A stretch of DNA of 7,365 nt from Acidobacteriota bacterium (lineage in GTDB: Bacteria > Acidobacteriota > Terriglobia > Acidiferrales > UBA7541): contig QHYO01000208.1 of assembly GCA_003224135.1 (NCBI GenBank), forward strand, positions 1-7,365. Reading direction: 5' to 3'. The translations under genes were made by a program, and so were the position numbers. The notes under the pieces were generated by a model that saw only the letters and a list, made by a program, of their open reading frames with translations, was not told the DNA's origin and ran no database searches. This document shows positions 1 to 5,485 of this stretch, in pieces; the first letter of the stretch is position 1; each line of letters opens with the position of its first letter.

Positions 1-1
1 G

Positions 2-1027
2 CTTCTCTCCGGCGCCTACAGCTACATGGTGCTCTACATCGTGGCGCGCTTTGCCGGAAACGTCTCGCGCAATTTCAGTCCGGAATGGGCGTTCATTCCG
101 GAATACGGCGTTGCGCTTCTGGTGTTCAAGTCTCGTATTCGTTTATTGGTGAACTTTATGAAACTGGTGTATCTGGACAAAAAAGACCGCGTGCGCGTCT
201 GGCTCGGTTCGCATCGAGCGCTGCTCACGGCGGCGGCCGTGCTAACGCTTCTCTTGCTTCCTGTGTGGCATCAATCCACGTCGGGAAGCTTCGTGCTTGA
301 GCCCGCGCGCCGCGCTGTCGTGCGTTCCGTAGTGCCGGGATTGCTGGAAGATGTTTTCGTAAAAGAGGGAACAGTCGTGGAGGCCGGACAGCCCCTGGCG
401 AAGCTGCGCAACGTGCCGCTGCAATCAGACCTTGCCGAGACGCAAGCTCAATTCGTTGTCGCTGCCGACCGTATGACGCTTGCCGCGATGCACTACGAAA
501 ATTACGGAACCGCTTTGCAGGAGCGACAGCGGCTTGCGGCGCAATCCGAGCAACTCCAACAGAAGGCCGCAAATCTGGAAATCACGAGCCCGATATCGGG
601 AGTAGTGCTGTCGCCGCGCGTTCGGGATCGCGTGGGCGCCTATCTCATCGAAGGGACTGAGCTGCTTGAAGTAGCTGATCTCAGCACGCTTCGCGCGCGC
701 ATCTACGTTTCCGAGTACGACATGCACAAGGTACGCGCGGGGGCGCCGGCAAAGCTACAGGTCGAAGGCGTTCAGAGGACCTGGCAGTCCCGCGCCGCAG
801 CCATCACCCCGGTTTCGCAAGCGAGCGACGCAACGCTGATCGATCAGACAAAGTTCAAAGGGCTTCACCCGCCACAGTTTTATCTGGTCGAGCTGCTGGT
901 GTCAGATGCGGACACTAGATTAAGGCCGGGCATGACAGGCGTGGCTCGGGTCTATGGAAAGCGAACGAGTCTGGCAGGATTGGGGCTGGAAACGCTGCGA
1001 ATCGTGCTGGGGCGGAAAATCTGGTGA
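2..1027 (+). CDS. M50-type membrane protein / HlyD-like periplasmic adaptor, C-terminal part (5' end outside window)
   Basis: The frame is open to the left edge from base 2 (reading LLSGAYSYMVLY), so the ATG at 26 is probably internal and the true start lies upstream. Counting from that Met, the order is: the end of a membrane or amphipathic region (about 1-60), a clear transmembrane segment (about 64-81, ALLTAAAVLTLLLLPVW), a biotinyl-lipoyl-like half (about 99-128, with VVPGLLEDVFVKEGTVVEAGQPLAKLRN), a short Gln/Glu-rich helical hairpin (about 133-182), the second lipoyl half (ITSPISGVVLSPRVRDRVGAYLIEGTELLEVADL, about 186-219), and a beta-barrel domain ending in LRPGMTGVARVYG. This matches fusions of a site-2-protease-like (M50) membrane part with a HlyD-type adaptor, which are associated with peptide or efflux export; the catalytic HExxH region would lie outside the window. 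The stop is TGA at 1025, followed by a hairpin at 1052. The substrate cannot be told. Family assignment is firm for the HlyD half, moderate for the M50 half. Confidence 0.8.
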   Translation, partial: LLSGAYSYMVLYIVARFAGNVSRNFSPEWAFIPEYGVALLVFKSRIRLLVNFMKLVYLDKKDRVRVWLGSHRALLTAAAVLTLLLLPVWHQSTSGSFVLEPARRAVVRSVVPGLLEDVFVKEGTVVEAGQPLAKLRNVPLQSDLAETQAQFVVAADRMTLAAMHYENYGTALQERQRLAAQSEQLQQKAANLEITSPISGVVLSPRVRDRVGAYLIEGTELLEVADLSTLRARIYVSEYDMHKVRAGAPAKLQVEGVQRTWQSRAAAITPVSQASDATLIDQTKFKGLHPPQFYLVELLVSDADTRLRPGMTGVARVYGKRTSLAGLGLETLRIVLGRKIW

Positions 1028-1051
1028 CCAAACGTATGATAAAAGAGAAAA

Positions 1052-1085
1052 GCGAGGAGAGCTGGCTGGGCGTCGCCCTCCTCGC
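1052..1085. terminator. Bidirectional intrinsic terminator between convergent genes
   Basis: A perfect 8-bp stem, GCGAGGAG (1052-1059) with CTCCTCGC (1078-1085), encloses an 18-base loop that can form a further short GGC/GCC pairing. Read on the minus strand the stem is followed by TTTTCTCTTTT, a good U-rich tail that would end transcripts of the small basic gene at 1122-1343. Read on the plus strand the tail is weaker (CTTTACCTCTT), so termination of the HlyD-type gene is less certain. It lies between the two converging stop codons (1027 and 1122). Confidence 0.7.
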
Positions 1086-1121
1086 CTTTACCTCTTGAAG
1101 AATCTGTACGGCAACAGCGAT

Positions 1122-1343
1122 CTAGGCGAGTGACTTTGCGGTGCTCTTGAACGAACTCTTTGCAGTCGCCTTCAACGTGGCCTTGGTGGTGGACTTCAGC
1201 GTGGCCTTCAGGGTAGCCTTCGTGGTTGGCATGCGCATTGAGGAAACTTTTGCACCCTTTGCGTCGGTGTCGTGCGCGCTGGCGAGATTGGCCTTCTTCG
1301 CCATCTTCAAGGTGCTGATCAAGGACTTTTTCTGTATGGACAT
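1122..1343 (-). CDS. Small, highly basic Lys-repeat protein (73 aa)
   Basis: The protein starts MSIQKKSLIS and carries 15 Lys and 1 Arg against only 2 Asp and no Glu. Residues 42-73 are eight successive tetrapeptides, each led by Lys: KATL KATL KSTT KATL KATA KSSF KSTA KSLA. There is no signal peptide, Cys or transmembrane segment, so it is probably cytoplasmic; charge and repeat style recall histone H1-like or HU-tail nucleic-acid-binding peptides, which is only an inference. The ATG at 1343 has a purine-rich ribosome-binding site, GGGGAG, 5 bases upstream. A -24/-12 promoter sits about 40 bases before the ATG, and a terminator follows the TAG stop. Promoter, ribosome-binding site, repeat and terminator all face the same way, which supports this strand over the equally long opposite frame. 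I recall similar MSIQKKSLI-type small proteins from acidobacteria but cannot confirm this here. Function unknown. Confidence 0.7.
   Translation of the reverse strand: MSIQKKSLISTLKMAKKANLASAHDTDAKGAKVSSMRMPTTKATLKATLKSTTKATLKATAKSSFKSTAKSLA
1125..1220 (-). repeat. Eight 12-bp coding repeats (Lys-X-X-X tetrapeptides)
   Basis: The last 96 coding bases of the small basic gene are eight 12-base units, each starting with the Lys codon AAG or AAA. The first, second and fourth units are nearly identical at DNA level (AAG-GCT/GCC-ACC/ACG-CTG/TTG); the later ones are more diverged. The repeat runs up to the stop codon, which suggests growth by tandem duplication followed by drift while the Lys at every fourth position was kept. 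Confidence 0.8.
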
Positions 1344-1395
1344 GTGGACTCCCCGCTCTTAAATTTTTGTCTTTCCTTCAGACACACTAGCTATA

Positions 1396-1412
1396 TGCAG
1401 CGCACGTGCCAA
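1396..1412 (-). promoter_or_regulatory. Sigma-54 (-24/-12) promoter of the small basic gene
   Basis: On the minus strand the sequence is TTGGCACGTGCGCTGCA. It matches the published consensus YTGGCACGRNNNTTGCW at 12 of its 14 defined positions. The -24 block TTGGCACG is perfect, the invariant GG and GC are present, and they are exactly 10 bases apart. The mismatches are T for R after the -24 block and C for the first T of the -12 block. The predicted start of transcription is near 1385, giving a leader of about 42 bases before the ATG at 1343. A sigma-54 activator gene lies directly upstream. Confidence 0.7.
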
Positions 1413-1450
1413 TCTTTTCCGCGGCTCGCGCGAACCTCCGAAGAACGCAA

Positions 1451-1463
1451 AATCAATCACTTA
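1451..1463 (+). promoter_or_regulatory. Candidate IHF-binding site
   Basis: AATCAATCACTTA is a full match to the IHF consensus WATCAANNNNTTR. With seven fixed and two half-fixed positions, such a match is expected about once in 65,000 positions per strand in random DNA of even composition. It lies between the -24/-12 promoter and the upstream palindromes, near -72 from the predicted start, which is where IHF bends DNA in known sigma-54 promoters. Whether this organism has a true IHF or only HU cannot be seen. Confidence 0.5.
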
Positions 1464-1506
1464 CGGGAAATTGCAGCGCACTCTGCCGTACAGAGGTGGG
1501 TAAGCA

Positions 1507-1563
1507 GGTTAAAAATTAATCCATCTGGTTAAAAATTAACTCAAGGCAGGTTAATTTTCAACC
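1507..1563. promoter_or_regulatory. Three phased 15-bp palindromes, probable upstream activator sites
   Basis: Three copies of the palindrome GGTTAA-N3-TTAACC lie at 1507-1521 (second arm TTAATC), 1527-1541 (second arm TTAACT) and 1549-1563 (second arm TCAACC); each has one arm mismatch. The centres at 1514, 1534 and 1556 are 20 and 22 bp apart, about two helical turns, so bound dimers would sit on one face. Relative to the predicted start near 1385 the centres are about -129, -149 and -171, normal enhancer distances for sigma-54 activators. The last two copies could also fold as an AT-rich hairpin just after the activator's stop codon, but without a GC-rich stem or a clean U tail it is a poor terminator. 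Confidence 0.65.
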
Positions 1564-1564
1564 T

Positions 1565-2965
1565 TCACACCTTCAGTTTCCGGCACAAGTATTTCATCCG
1601 TTGCCCGTCCAGCCGCAGCAGCGTCGCCGCAGCCGATTTCTTACCGCCCGTGCGGCGCAGTGCTGCGGTCAGGTAGGCGATTTCGATCCGTTCCATTTCG
1701 GCATCGAAATCCACGCCGTCCTCCGGAATCAGGATTGCCTCCTGGCCACTCGCGCTGTGTTGCAGCAGGTTTTGCGGCAGGTGTTCGGCGGTAATATTCG
1801 GGCCGCTGACCATCACTACCAGCCGCTGGATCACGTTTTCGAGCTCCCGCACATTTCCCGGCCACGGATATTCTTCGAGAATTTCCAGGACTTCCGGCTG
1901 CACCGTCTTAAGCGGCTTCTTGGACGCCGCGCAATAATTCCTCAGGAAATGATCCACGAGCAGTGCCAGGTCGCCATCTCGCTCGCGCAGGGGCGGCACC
2001 GCGACAGGCACTACGTTGATACGGTAGTACAGATCCTCACGAAACTGCCCCTTGCGGACCAGATCTTCAAGGTCATCATTCGTGGCGCAGATTAAGCGGA
2101 AATCGATCTTCTTCGAAGACCGTCCACCCACCCGCTGCACGGTACGCTCCTGCAGGACGCGCAGCAGCTTGCTTTGCAATGAAGGATTTCACGTTGTGAT
2201 CTCGTCGAGGAAAAGTGTTCCGTTTTGCGCGGATTCGATCAACCCTGCGCGTGCGGTGTCTGCCCCGGTAAATGCTCCCTTCTCGTACCCGAAAAGCTCC
2301 GACTCGATCAGCGATTCGGGTAATGCGGAGCAGTTCAGGCAAATGTAAGGCTGATTCGCGCGGTCGCTTGACTCCACGATAGCGCTGGCGATCAGCTCTT
2401 TGCCGGTTCCGCTTTCGCCGCGCAGCATAACCGTTGTGTTGCTGTCCGCGACGGCCTGAATCGTCTGGTAAAGCTTTTGCATTGCGTTGCTTGCGCCGAT
2501 CAGCGAACAAAACGCGGATTTGTTCTCCAATTGCCGAACGACGCGGCGGCCTTCCAGTTCGCGCGCGCGCTTCTCGATCGCGCGTGCGAGCAGGCTCTGC
2601 AACTCCTCGTAGTTAACCGGCGACACCACGAACTCATCGGCGCCCGCCTGGCTGGCGCGAAGAGGAATGCTATGTTCGCGCGAGCGGGTCATCGCGACGA
2701 GAACAATGTCGTCACGAATCGCGCGGATCTCTTGCAGCACCTCCACACCGTCGCGCGCGCCTTCGCCGACGCTGTCCAGGTCAAACAGAATCGATTGAAT
2801 GCCGGGATCTTCCACGGCCTCTTTGATGGCTTGTTCTGTATCCGCGAGAGTCGCGCGGAAGGTCGGCATCAGTCCGCGGCGCATCTCGGGAAAAGCCCCA
2901 GGCTCAGCAATCACCACTGCCACAGAATAGACTTCGCCTTGGGCCGCATTCAGTTCGGTAGGCAT
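1565..2965 (-). pseudogene. Sigma-54-dependent transcriptional activator, interrupted by an in-frame TGA
   Basis: The reading frame is continuous across 466 codon positions except for TGA at codon 259 (2189-2191). Domains in order: a receiver-like domain (about 12-130), AAA+ ATPase (about 152-390), and a Fis-type HTH (about 425-466, GGKKSAAATLLRL...MKYLCRKLKV). In the AAA+ part I see Walker A GESGTGKE (183-190), the sigma-54-contacting loop GAFTGA (230-235), Walker B LFLDEI (251-256), ATNDD, FREDLYYRINV and WPGNVREL (368-375). In the receiver, Asp62 and Thr93 remain, but the usual Lys is Ser115 (VVSP) and the acidic pair at strand 1 is missing, so it looks like a pseudo-receiver. The TGA falls just after Walker B; the text on both sides (DEITT, then NPSLQSKLLRVLQ) is what an intact family member would read. 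A 258-residue product would lack the arginine fingers and the DNA-binding domain. Length and order otherwise fit an NtrC-type activator. The start ATG lacks a clear ribosome-binding site. Confidence 0.9.
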
Positions 2966-2980
2966 GTGCAGAGACGCGCG

Positions 2981-3009
2981 ATTATAAAGGAACGGTTTTC
3001 GCGTGCAAA
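2981..3009 (-). promoter_or_regulatory. Sigma-70-type promoter of the sigma-54 activator gene
   Basis: On the minus strand a perfect -10 hexamer TATAAT (2986-2981) is preceded by TTTGCA (3009-3004), which shares four of six bases with TTGACA, at 17-bp spacing. Transcription would begin near 2974, leaving a leader of only about 9 bases before the ATG at 2965, which fits the absence of a ribosome-binding site there. The gene may also be reached by readthrough from the DUF885 gene 96 bases upstream, since no terminator is evident between them. Confidence 0.55.
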
Positions 3010-3061
3010 GCGATTCCGCTGGTTACGCCACATCATTAACGAGATTCAAAATGCGTGCCGG

Positions 3062-4735
3062 CTAGTTCGTCCGCAAATATTCCTGACGCTGCAAGGCGAT
3101 GGGCACGTTGCCGTTGTTCCACAGGGAATCGTGGAATTTTCTCAGGCTGAATGTTTCGCCTTGCAGCCTTCGCGCATCGGCCAGGAATCTCAGGATTTGA
3201 ATTTTTCCGATTTGGTAAGAAATTGCCTGCCCAGGGGCGGTGGCAAAACCAATCGCTTCAGAACGCGCAGTCTGGCGATCCATCGGCACTTTGCTTTCGA
3301 GGTATTCAGCCGCCTGTTCGAGCGTGAATTGCCCGAGTGCCAGCTTCACGTCTACTTCCACGCGTAGCGCCCTCAAACGCATGAAATGATAGATGATTTC
3401 GCGCGTATGCGGGCTATCGTCAAATAGCCCGGCTTGCAACATCATCTCCTCTGCATAGAAGCCTATTCCCTCGTTCGCGCCGGAATCGTAATAGTGACGC
3501 CGGATGGGGTCGGGAGTCTGCCACGAGACAGCCAGCTGAAAATAATGGCCAGGAACTCCCTCGTGGACCGTAATCGGACGAGGATCCTGCGCGGTTGCCA
3601 GCCAGAAGAATCCCGTCTTTTCCGACGGCGGAATCACATAGCGCACGCAATTCTCGCTGAGCCGCGATGGTCCGGTGAAGTCATCGGTCTCGCCGAATGA
3701 ACTTACGGCGCGAAGATATGCCGGCATCGGACGAAGCATATAGTGCTGGACGCCTTGCGGAACGGACAGAATGTCATGTGCTTCAAGAAAATCACGAATG
3801 GAGACTTCATCCGCCGCGGCTTTGTGAATCCACGTTTCCGTGTCTTGGAAGATCCGCAGGGGCGGCACGTTCCGGTTTCGATTTTCCTCGTACGCCTCAA
3901 ACGCAACGCTTCGCGCCCACTCCTGATTGCTCATTTCCAGCAGCTGCTCTGGCGTGTACGGCAGTAGCGCCACATTTTTCAGAAAGAAAACGTAAGCTTC
4001 ACGCGCAAGCGCGGTCTCTTGCGGGAGTTCGGGCAACTGCTTTTGCAACCATGACCGGTACTGTTTGAGTGCTGTCACAGCGGCCAGAATTGCCTCATTC
4101 AGTTCCTCGCGTTTCAGTGTGGTCACAGGCGCAAGCGACGCAGTCATGCCGATCAGTTTTCCGTCTACGCCGTCGAGGGCATCGATCGCCACTTTGGCAA
4201 AAGGAGCAGGCGGATTTTCAAGATTCTCTTCGCCCACTTTCACAAAATCAGGAATGTTGCGGATTCGCGTCAACAACTCGTCGCTGCGCTTTTTGTCGAA
4301 TGGCGACGGCACAACCAGTGCCTCCACGATCGCCGTAAGGCTCTGCTCGACATAAAAATTGGGATCGCGCTTCCACCTCGGATTGATGTCCAGCTCAGAG
4401 CGAACCCTCGCCAGCGCCGAGCCTATAAGGCGGTAATCTGTTTGTTGTTGCGCCGGTGCGCCTGCAATATCAAGCCGCTTCCAACGGCCGTCAAACTGTG
4501 CGAGCGCTTCTCGTTGTTTTTGGATTTCGGCGTGTGACCAGTCCCGCTTCCCGCCCGGGCGCTCGATACGAGGAATGTCATCCGGCGAATAAGGCTGCGT
4601 GGCCGCGCGCCACGTCCAGAAGTCCGCTGCAAGTTTTTCAAGCGAATCGTTCGCCGAATTTGCGGCCTGCACCATAACCGCGCAAGGAAAATGCAGCAAA
4701 AGTATGAGTAGCGGGCCGGGCCAAAAGCTCTTCAT
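3062..4735 (-). CDS. Secreted DUF885-family protein, probable zinc metallohydrolase (557 aa)
   Basis: The family hallmarks are HEGVPGHYFQ (residues 391-400) and NEGIGFYAEEM (421-431). In DUF885 proteins these resemble the HExxH-plus-Glu zinc site of gluzincin peptidases; I infer His391, Glu392, His397 and Glu422 as metal-site or catalytic residues. The remainder is mostly helical, as in that fold. I choose the ATG at 4735 over the one at 4771, because GAGGAG lies 5 bases before it and it begins a clean signal peptide (MKSFWPGPLLILLLHFPCAVMVQA, probable cleavage near residue 24), implying export. The longer form would put 12 extra residues before the signal and has no ribosome-binding site. 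The stop is TAG at 3062. It is divergent from the Ig-like gene at 4915 and lies upstream of the activator gene on the same strand. Substrate is unknown; a peptidase role is inferred from the motif only. Confidence 0.88.
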   Translation of the reverse strand: MKSFWPGPLLILLLHFPCAVMVQAANSANDSLEKLAADFWTWRAATQPYSPDDIPRIERPGGKRDWSHAEIQKQREALAQFDGRWKRLDIAGAPAQQQTDYRLIGSALARVRSELDINPRWKRDPNFYVEQSLTAIVEALVVPSPFDKKRSDELLTRIRNIPDFVKVGEENLENPPAPFAKVAIDALDGVDGKLIGMTASLAPVTTLKREELNEAILAAVTALKQYRSWLQKQLPELPQETALAREAYVFFLKNVALLPYTPEQLLEMSNQEWARSVAFEAYEENRNRNVPPLRIFQDTETWIHKAAADEVSIRDFLEAHDILSVPQGVQHYMLRPMPAYLRAVSSFGETDDFTGPSRLSENCVRYVIPPSEKTGFFWLATAQDPRPITVHEGVPGHYFQLAVSWQTPDPIRRHYYDSGANEGIGFYAEEMMLQAGLFDDSPHTREIIYHFMRLRALRVEVDVKLALGQFTLEQAAEYLESKVPMDRQTARSEAIGFATAPGQAISYQIGKIQILRFLADARRLQGETFSLRKFHDSLWNNGNVPIALQRQEYLRTN

Positions 4736-4740
4736 CGCGG

Positions 4741-4749
4741 CTCCTCTTT
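4741..4749 (-). promoter_or_regulatory. Ribosome-binding site that decides the DUF885 start
   Basis: On the minus strand AAAGAGGAG ends 5 bases before the ATG at 4735. A small hairpin, CTTTG (4759-4755) with CAAAG (4750-4746) around a 4-base loop, overlaps its 5' edge and could slightly limit access. Confidence 0.6.
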
Positions 4750-4914
4750 GTGCGCAAAGATCTGTGAACATCCGGAAGCGCGCAGTTTGGCAGAGTCGCG
4801 CCAGCCTGGAAAGTAAAAACGAAACTTAGTTCAGCAGAAAGATTTGCCGTTTACGAAACGCAGCGATGCCATTATTTTGGAGAAGGACCAAAGTTTGGCC
4901 CGGCAAGGACGATC

Positions 4915-5367
4915 ATGATTGCAGAAAATCAATCCGCGCAAAAAAGCATCTTCAAGAATCCATTCGTGTATTCCTCTCTGCTGGTCCTCATCGTCGCCGT
5001 GTACGTCGGATGGATTATTTTTTCCCGGCATCAGGACACGCGCGCCTACGACAAGCGCGCGGCGGACGCGCAGGGGAAAAAACAGCGGGAGCAGGATCAG
5101 GCGGCGATCGAACAGCTCGGCGGCAGTCAACTCGCGATTCAGATGTTGTATGCCCCACCCAGGATTCACCGCGGCGAAACCGCGCAAGTTTGCTTCGGCG
5201 TCGCCAACGCCAGGACCGTCACGCTCGAGCCGCAGAATAGCCAAGTCTGGCCGTCGCACAACCTGTGCGTGGAGGTAAGGCCCGCTAAAACAACCACTTA
5301 CACGCTTACCGCTACAGGCGCCGACGGCCAGAGCGTCTCCCAGGAGGTGACTGTCGAAGTGCACTGA
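4915..5367 (+). CDS. Membrane-anchored protein with an Ig-like domain (150 aa)
   Basis: A short cytoplasmic tail is followed by one transmembrane segment (about 18-37, FVYSSLLVLIVAVYVGWIIF) that acts as an uncleaved signal anchor. Next comes a charged linker rich in Lys, Asp and Gln (about 38-68), then a beta-rich domain (about 75-150) with the wording of bacterial Ig-like folds: PPRIHRGETAQVCFGVANARTVTLEP and AKTTTYTLTATGADGQSVSQEVTVEV. Cys93 and Cys118 could form a disulfide outside the membrane. The ATG has AAGGA 5 bases upstream (4905-4909). The next gene, greA, appears to have its own promoter. I recall similar TM-plus-Ig proteins of unknown role in acidobacteria. No enzymatic motif is seen; a structural or protein-binding envelope role is a guess. 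Confidence 0.75.
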   Translation: MIAENQSAQKSIFKNPFVYSSLLVLIVAVYVGWIIFSRHQDTRAYDKRAADAQGKKQREQDQAAIEQLGGSQLAIQMLYAPPRIHRGETAQVCFGVANARTVTLEPQNSQVWPSHNLCVEVRPAKTTTYTLTATGADGQSVSQEVTVEVH

Positions 5368-5384
5368 ACTCGCCAAAACGGCGC

Positions 5385-5414
5385 TTGTTCCGGCAATTTC
5401 ATCGCATCTATAAT
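5385..5414 (+). promoter_or_regulatory. Sigma-70-type promoter of greA
   Basis: A perfect -10 hexamer TATAAT (5409-5414) is preceded, at 18-bp spacing, by a weak -35 TTGTTC (5385-5390, three of six bases). Transcription would begin near 5421, exactly where the leader hairpin begins, about 65 bases before the greA ATG. Confidence 0.5.
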
Positions 5415-5422
5415 TGGTACTG

Positions 5423-5474
5423 CGCGGGGGCGGCAGACGGACCTTCCAAAATCCCTCCCCCGCGAATCTTTTTT
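5423..5474 (+). terminator. Terminator-like hairpin in the greA leader (possible attenuator)
   Basis: CGCGGGGG (5423-5430) pairs perfectly with CCCCCGCG (5457-5464), and after AATC a run of six T follows (5469-5474): the form of an intrinsic terminator, though the 26-base loop is large. It lies after the predicted greA promoter and before the greA ribosome-binding site (GGTGAAGG, 5475-5482), so it could abort most greA transcripts as short leader RNAs. CCTTC in the loop (5442-5446) is complementary to GAAGG of the ribosome-binding site (5478-5482). It may alternatively, or also, terminate readthrough from the Ig-like gene ending at 5367. Confidence 0.6.
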
Positions 5475-5485
5475 GGTGAAGGCGC

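Noticed and set aside
1122..1343. The small basic protein as a peptide cargo of the neighbouring M50/HlyD-type exporter
   Set aside because: It has no Gly-Gly leader site, Cys-rich core or signal peptide, and the two genes are convergent with a terminator between them.
1141..1362. Hydrophobic 73-residue plus-strand frame opposite the small basic gene
   Set aside because: Lys codons read on the other strand give Leu and Phe, so its hydrophobic character is a mirror effect. The ribosome-binding site, promoter and terminator belong to the minus strand.
2477..3367. 296-codon plus-strand open frame
   Set aside because: It lies antisense to the activator and the DUF885 gene, crosses their intergenic gap and has no recognisable domain; both minus-strand genes have strong family motifs.
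4772..4914. Promoters in the divergent gap between the DUF885 and Ig-like genes
   Set aside because: Some AT-rich -10-like hexamers exist but none has a convincing -35 partner; a GG-N10 pattern near 4787 lacks the GC of a sigma-54 element.
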